Source: Trichobilharzia szidati (taxonomy: Eukaryota > Platyhelminthes > Trematoda > Strigeidida > Schistosomatidae). Taken from it: a stretch of 64,000 bases of DNA. Under the pieces are notes generated by a model that saw only the letters and a program-made list of their open reading frames with translations, was not told the DNA's origin and did no database searches. The position numbers and the translations under genes are program-made. This document shows, in pieces, positions 58,541 through 64,000 of the stretch. Position 1 is the stretch's first letter. Every line of letters begins with the position of its first letter. Location: contig OX235279.1 in the NCBI GenBank assembly GCA_944472155.2, positions 136,062,920 to 136,126,919 of the forward strand, read 5' to 3'.

Positions 58541-61234
58541 ATAACTTCCTCTTTAGCCTCTACAATTGTATATACGTACTAGATAAATAAGTTTTTGTAT
58601 TTCAGCTATATAAAACTGCTTTGAAACAGGGAATCATTGAACCAAAACAAAACATCCTTTAATTTATTTTCACACTAGACGAAGTCATAACAATCAACTT
58701 CAGAGGAAGTGAGAAAGATTGCATTCTGATATTCTGAGCGAGAGAAATAACGGTCTCTCGTGATGGCCTTAACTGACTACTGAGGTATCAGTCATAAAAC
58801 CTCTTCATTGAAACTGATCTGAGTCAACACTCGCATTTGATTGCAGACTAATCTGAGTACCGACTTTGTGGAAATTTTCTACCATTCTTAACGTTCCATT
58901 CCTCCAATCAAATGGGTATCCGTAGCTGTTCATATGCATTCATATAACACTTGATTTGTATCCATACTTGTTTCAATCCAGAGTATGACAACTTTGATCA
59001 ATGTAGTATTTTAACCATTATTGCAGTTAATCTTGATTCACAATCCGCACTCCTTACTGACGTTTTGGAAAAATATAAAAAATATCACCGCTGCTGACAC
59101 AATAAATTCGGTCCACTAACTGCCTGAACCTATATGTGGCTATTGAACAGCATATGATTTTGTCACTGAATTATGACTGAATGTTTCTGAAATATTGTTT
59201 CTCTAACAAAAGGCCACTTGACTGGTGAATTGTTGTGTACTGTAATAAAAATGCTACATATATATTAGAGTAGAGCCAGAAATGAGGATCTAATTGAAAA
59301 GTAAATATTACTTCGCTCAATCCTTCTGCTTTCTAAAAGGCAAAAGCACGTGTCTTGAACTAAACATTTAAAATATGCGAATCATTTCTGAAGTAGGCAT
59401 CCTGTTGTTATGTGAAATCTCATTCACTAATAATTAACATAGTCACTCTATACAAACCAAGAAGAGAACAATATAATCTTATTTTATTCTGCATTGACTT
59501 AAGCTACTTCTAAGTAGTGCAAATCCTTCCCGAAAGGTTAAATTTCAGGAAATATTATTGCTGCTATTCAACAGAACATCTTTAAGAGCAGACAGACCCA
59601 TTACACCGTAGAAATTTAGGGATGCTTTGAAAATGTTTACTAAACTAAAAGCCTACTAAGTTTTCTAAATGGGGAAGAGCAATTAATATATATATATATA
59701 TGTATTTGTAGAGTAAAACAGTGGTTTCTAGTATTTCCAAAGCTAGATTTTTATTGAGCAGAAATGAAAACAGTGTAAGCTTTAAATTCAACCAAATTGC
59801 CTTGATTAGTAGTATACTTTCTCAGCCAAGAGTTAAACGCAGCATCTCTCAACCGCTGTCTTGAAGAAATATAACAAACTCAGGTGCTCGTAGGAATATG
59901 TGTGTTCTAAAAGACAGCAAGGTGCAAACATTTGATTAGTCACACCTTTGTTTAAGTCTGAAACTCAGTTCGTTGTTTTCTAGTTCTCATCAACTGATTG
60001 GTTTGTACCTCATTAGACAATGTGATCCGCCTGAGATGATTAACCACAGAAACATGTAATCCCTTTCTTATATAAATTATAAGACAAAATTATTCGAACC
60101 AGTCAGAATCCGGTTAATGAAGCCTAGCATACAGTCTAAACATTAGAAACGCTAATAGGAAGTTGACGAGTTTTCAGGATAGGAATGTTTCACTCGCTCT
60201 AACCGTTAACAATAATCGAAGAGTCAAGAGAAAAGAGAACTGAATGAGGAGTGATATTAGCAGTAGCAAGAAGGGATGGAAATAGAATAAACAGAGTAGC
60301 GTACATGCAGTGAACAGATGACTTTTGTTCGCTAATGCGAGTGCAGTCGAGGTTGATTTCCATTTGGAGCACGGGAAAGAGGTTAGCTAAGAGGCAATTT
60401 GTCTAAGGGTATTGGAATTTGTGAATTTTTGTTTGTATGAATGAACTTACAACTGGTTATCAGTCGACGCGGGTCAAGTATACATTTTGAGGGTTGATAC
60501 TAACTTTTTCTTAGAATGAAAGAACAGTAAATATGATTTCTTCAGTCGTACGAAAAGGAAACCTTACTGTTTTTTTTTCAATTTTACTCCACTTACAGAC
60601 CCTTATCACCATAATTTCATTCCAAGAAACATTCTATTCTTTTTCCTTCACACACACACACACGTTTGGACTATTTTCCTTTACTTTGTGATACTATAAA
60701 AACATAAAATACAGTAAAGTAGTCATTCTTTTCAAAAAAAAGGTTAAGTAATTAATAATAATAAAAAAGGCAGATAATATTAATACAGTATAAAATGTTT
60801 TGAACAAAAAAGAAGCACAAAAATAAACAAACAATTGGAAATCACAGTAGATTACAAACATATACATACTAACAGAAAAAGAAGAAAATTTAAAAGAATT
60901 CAACATCACTGGATATTGTACTTTCGCCTTCAATCCTCCTTTAACTACTATCACTTATGTAATACAGCTTATGCAAAAGATTTCCTGAAAGATATCCATG
61001 TCCCACCAAATATACTTAAAACAAATGTATAATGTGAAAAAATATATATAATACAAATTTGAAAGGTCATCATCTTCCATCAGAGAATTAGGTAAAGTAT
61101 GCTGATCAACATGTTCCTATGGGTAAGAACTTTCACTCAGATATAAATAACTAGCCGGGCTGGCAAATAATTACTGAACAGGGTAATGATTGTGAATGTA
61201 TAATTTTAGTGTGAATTATTGTTGATAATGATAT
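58541..61234. other. Non-coding AT-rich DNA with short microsatellites
   Basis: An AT run lies at about 59685-59702 and a CA run at about 60650-60664. No gene is recognised. The stretch before 61235 would be 3' untranslated or intergenic for the USO1-like gene. Confidence 0.5.
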
Positions 61235-61507
61235 TCACCTGTTGTTGTTGAAGCCAGAAGAGGTGTCGAAAGGATGATAAGCTGCCAATGATCCAGAATT
61301 TGACGATGCATTATTAGCGCTATATGAATTGTAAACACCATGTGATGAAGTATTCAACGACTCGGATTGCGCACTTAACTTATCGGATTGATTAGCTTGA
61401 AATGTACGGAATGACTGATTCGTACTCTCGTCAGTCATTTGCTGATGCTGATGATGATCTGGAAGTTTTGATTCTGTGTTAGCATTCGATTCATTATCGT
61501 CAGGTAT
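61235..61507 (-). CDS. USO1: Likely last coding exon of a p115/USO1-like tethering factor
   Basis: Acceptor TCTCTAG at 61508 on the minus strand, then 90 codons to TGA at 61235-61237, phase 0, matching the exon at 62625-62765. It starts IPDDNESNANTESKLPD, followed by a His/Gln run and a long Ser/Asn/Gln-rich tail (VYNSYSANNASSNSG ... FNNNR). Vertebrate p115 ends in a strongly acidic tail that binds GM130 and giantin; here the tail is polar and only mildly acidic. CAG/GTGAAT at the stop could also serve as a donor, so a further exon is not excluded. The joining to USO1 rests on the upstream exon. Confidence 0.55.
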   Translation of the reverse strand: MPDDNESNANTESKLPDHHQHQQMTDESTNQSFRTFQANQSDKLSAQSESLNTSSHGVYNSYSANNASSNSGSLAAYHPFDTSSGFNNNR

Positions 61508-62624
61508 CTAGAGATAAAACAAAAAGTACGGCAGTGATACAGCCATAATATTAATAATAACAATGAGCTATTTATACGTTTGATAAAACCTAAGAGCGTA
61601 GTAATTAATTAGACTACGCAAAACTTACGAACATTGAGTAGCTGTCTTATTCTATTTTAGAACTTTACACATTTACAGACTAACAAACGGATTTATGTTA
61701 CACAAGTTTTTTTGAAAACTTATCATAAGAAATCAGGAGAAATCTAATATTTATGAGTTAGTTTGTAAGAATTTGATTTTTTCAAGTTTAATAATATATA
61801 TATACTGATGAAGAGCCCCGAAATAGGACGAAACGGCTGTCCAGTACTCTTTGATTTCCAATGGTTCTCTAACTGACATTAACCTGTGGTCAAACTTGGA
61901 AACTAATAGTCAGACTGACCCCTCCAGTGTATAATCATCTCCAGTGAAAACACATCTTTACAAGACAATTAGCTATGACTTCCCTTCACCCAAGTTGCGG
62001 ATATTAAAACTGCTGGTAAAAGCTGAATATACGACGGATAGTTAAATATGACAAACAGACTAATCAAACAAGCCGATCACATATTCAAGTGTGGAGAACA
62101 CCAAACAACTTTTCAATCTTAAACAAATTATTAGCTACCTAATGACAGCCGGTGTTGTTCTCCAATACTGTGAGTTAGGAGAAATTTATCTATCAACTAT
62201 ATACTGTAATCATCAAGTAGTAAGGTGACACGACAATGTACACTGTTATGCACCACTGCTTTCTGATGCTAGATGCTAGAAATCTATGAGCAAACACCCT
62301 GCATCCTAAGCTCACCATTACAGTGTATGACACAATTTTGTCGCTTAGCCTAGCGGCGACAGATCACACCTATTTGATATACTTAGACTAATGCACTTAT
62401 GAGAAACCATTCGAAAATGAAAAAACAACTGAACTACCTTCCTAGTAGTTTCGAAATAGCTTCATAATTTAAACTTTGTATTAATCTAACCAATACGTAT
62501 GAAATATTCTCAGAAAAGCTAATTTCCGACACAATTATTTGTTAAGTATAACCAAATGAAAGTATTATGAAATATCTTCACTGAAGTTCGGCGTAGCAGC
62601 ACAAAAAAATAGACGAGCACTTAC
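61508..62624 (-). other. Intron of the USO1-like gene
   Basis: GT...AG intron of 1117 bp between two phase-0 exons. It contains the SINE fragment at 61805-61915. Confidence 0.6.
61805..61915 (+). mobile_element. SINE 3' fragment with hammerhead remnant
   Basis: CTGATGA, an imperfect stem II (agagccc / ggac), GAAAC and GGCTGTC, with GTC as a possible cleavage triplet, followed by the SINE tail tttccaatggttctctaac and tgtggtcaaacttgg. The tRNA head and the 5' strand of stem I are missing and replaced by an AT run, so the ribozyme should not fold fully. Confidence 0.75.
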
Positions 62625-62765
62625 ACAACCACCTAACTCTTTGACAAGTTTACACAGTTGTGTTATTTTAGCGTCTTGATCAGCGAGTAGTAATAAAAGA
62701 TCTTCTTGTTCAGCACGTATACTGTCACGTTCTTTCTCAAGCATTGAACATTTCTGTTCTAAACT
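62625..62765 (-). CDS. USO1: p115/USO1-like exon (end of coiled coil)
   Basis: 141 bp, 47 codons, phase 0, with acceptor TTTCTAG at 62766 and donor GTAAGT at 62624 on the minus strand. It encodes SLEQKCSMLEKERDSIRAEQ, then EDLLLLLADQDAKITQL, then CKLVKELGGC. The phrase LLxLLADQDxKI followed by a short linker and KxLG is the conserved end of the coiled coil in p115/USO1, the vesicle tether of ER-to-Golgi traffic. Upstream exons were not found in the window; they should lie to the right. Confidence 0.65.
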
Positions 62766-62907
62766 CTAGAAATGATTTCAGAAAGTAAAAAATTGTTAAA
62801 CAACAGTTAATCTTGTGATAGTTTTAGGCTAGTGAGTGTAGTTGATGAAGAATAAAAGGGTAGTGGAACAATAGCTTGTGTTAAAAATACTTGTTTGGTG
62901 GTGGTTA

Positions 62908-63060
62908 GCAGTGGAATCCAGGATGTGCATTTCATGCCATTTAGGACATGACGGCTGGATACACCTGCATAAGTGTAATGAATGGTGTTCGAAATGAGAT
63001 CCAAATCGGTACTCATAGTTTCAAATACCAGTGTTATTCAATAGGTCGGTGAAATGAAGT
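62908..63060 (-). mobile_element. Diverged SM-alpha-like SINE fragment
   Basis: The minus strand retains TATCCAG ... CTGGATTCCACTGCTAACC, the stem I strands and downstream sequence of the schistosome hammerhead, with GAAA and ATC before the cleavage point. The core CTGANGA is destroyed (CCGTCAT). The region to 63060 is the diverged SINE body. It lies in the presumed intron upstream of the USO1-like exon. Confidence 0.65.
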
Positions 63061-63100
63061 ACGCTGAGTCTGAGTCTCAGTGAGAACACCATAATTGAAT

Positions 63101-63155
63101 AGGATACAGATGAAATGCATTTCCCGGATTCCACTTCTAGCCATCATCAAACAAG
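63101..63155 (+). mobile_element. SM-alpha-like SINE 3' half, opposite orientation
   Basis: GATGAAATGCATTTC followed by CCGGATTCCACTTCTAGCC parallels the end of the hammerhead domain, on the plus strand and only about 40 bp from the minus-strand fragment. Two pieces head to head suggest separate insertions or an inversion. Confidence 0.55.
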
Positions 63156-64000
63156 CAACTCTAAACTAGAAATAGTGGTAATATCGAGGCATCCATTCAA
63201 AAAGCCCACCGTTGATCAATTCGTTTCAAAAATATCAACGAGAGATCACAAGCGCAAAAGAATGAATTTTTTTTAAACCTATGTTACTGCCAGATTTGCG
63301 AAACCAGCAACATTCGGATAAGCAATTGAAGACGGTTTCTCGAAAGGGCTTAACTTTCAAATTAGCTACATCAATCTATTTGAGGCGAAATATCGTGACT
63401 CGTGCATTATTTCATGAAATAAATCTGCTTCTTTTTCATATCAGACCAACCACACACTCATTGCAAGACAAGACAAGACAAGAATTTCTCTCTGCTAAAC
63501 TTTCTCGAAGTTGTTACAGTCACCTGTCAGTCAGGCAACCTATTTTAATTCCTCTTGTCTTTTTTCGGCTAACTGTCTAGCCTTTCCACTGTACGATAAC
63601 GAATGCAAATTAATGAAAGTACTGCGTTATACTGTTTTCGTCAGTTTCCATCAATGACAAATAAGAATTCTTTTCATACACACGGTTCCCCTGATAAATT
63701 TCGATAACGAAAGAAAGAAAATTAAGAATTCTTTCCAACCAACTAAATAAGTTGAAGCGTAGACTAATTTTACCTCGAAATAACAGATGAGGAGGAAGGT
63801 AATTACTATCTTATGGTATTACAAGGCGTCAATCCTAAGCGAAGATATTTGGCTAAGAGTTCCCAAAGCAGGTTTGCGCCTAAATTGCCAAAAAATTTCG
63901 ACAGTGATTTTATTTCTGAAATCTCTTAACAAAAAGGCAAGTTGACTATCTCTCTTAACGCTGACTAGTAAACTTATTGATGAAAGAAAGAAATGTAAGA
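63156..64000. other. Non-coding DNA, presumed intron
   Basis: No exon was recognised on either strand. A plus-strand 99-codon frame at 63281-63580 has no recognisable domain and looks accidental. Confidence 0.4.

Noticed and set aside
60694..60954. 86-codon minus-strand ORF rich in Phe and Val
   Set aside because: Arises from AT-rich low-complexity DNA; hydrophobic composition is expected by chance there.

Overview
The window looks like chromosomal DNA of a blood fluke (Schistosoma or a close trematode). It is AT-rich and eukaryotic. It holds Penelope-like elements (PLEs) with GIY-YIG endonucleases, a CsRn1/Boudicca-type Ty3/gypsy element, RTE-type non-LTR remnants with AATAAT-type tails, and tRNA-derived SINE pieces carrying hammerhead ribozyme remnants of the schistosome SM-alpha kind. 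Species cannot be fixed from the sequence alone.

Positions 1-23078 form one head-to-tail tandem array with a 1708-bp period. There are twelve units, the last cut by a 500-N assembly gap (23079-23578). Each unit is a deleted PLE on the minus strand: an N-terminal region, a DKG motif, an RT fragment kept as a 200-codon ORF, an unrelated stretch of about 200 bp where the RT catalytic core should be, and then the RT-to-endonuclease linker. Units differ at only a handful of sites. Unit 1 is interrupted by a young 3352-bp gypsy element (723-4074, minus strand) with 352-bp LTRs and a GAGC target duplication; its pol is internally deleted.

Positions 23579-61000 are intergenic or intronic DNA full of decayed repeats. 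These include a nearly complete PLE with one frameshift (41673-43624), at least six more PLE fragments, a degenerate RTE-type LINE (31262-34205), other LINE tails, two LTR-like repeats (one a solo LTR nested in a SINE), hammerhead-like motifs, and a 361-bp inverted repeat with 99% identical arms (37913-38273 and 38722-39082). One well-formed internal exon of an unidentified host gene lies on the minus strand at 27047-27243.

Positions 61235-62765 hold two minus-strand exons resembling the C-terminus of the vesicle tethering factor p115/USO1. The rest of that gene would lie to the right, beyond or near the window edge.

The main story is a PLE-rich locus in which a defective Penelope-like element has been amplified into a large homogenised satellite, with other PLE copies, inverted PLE 3' ends and hammerhead motifs nearby.
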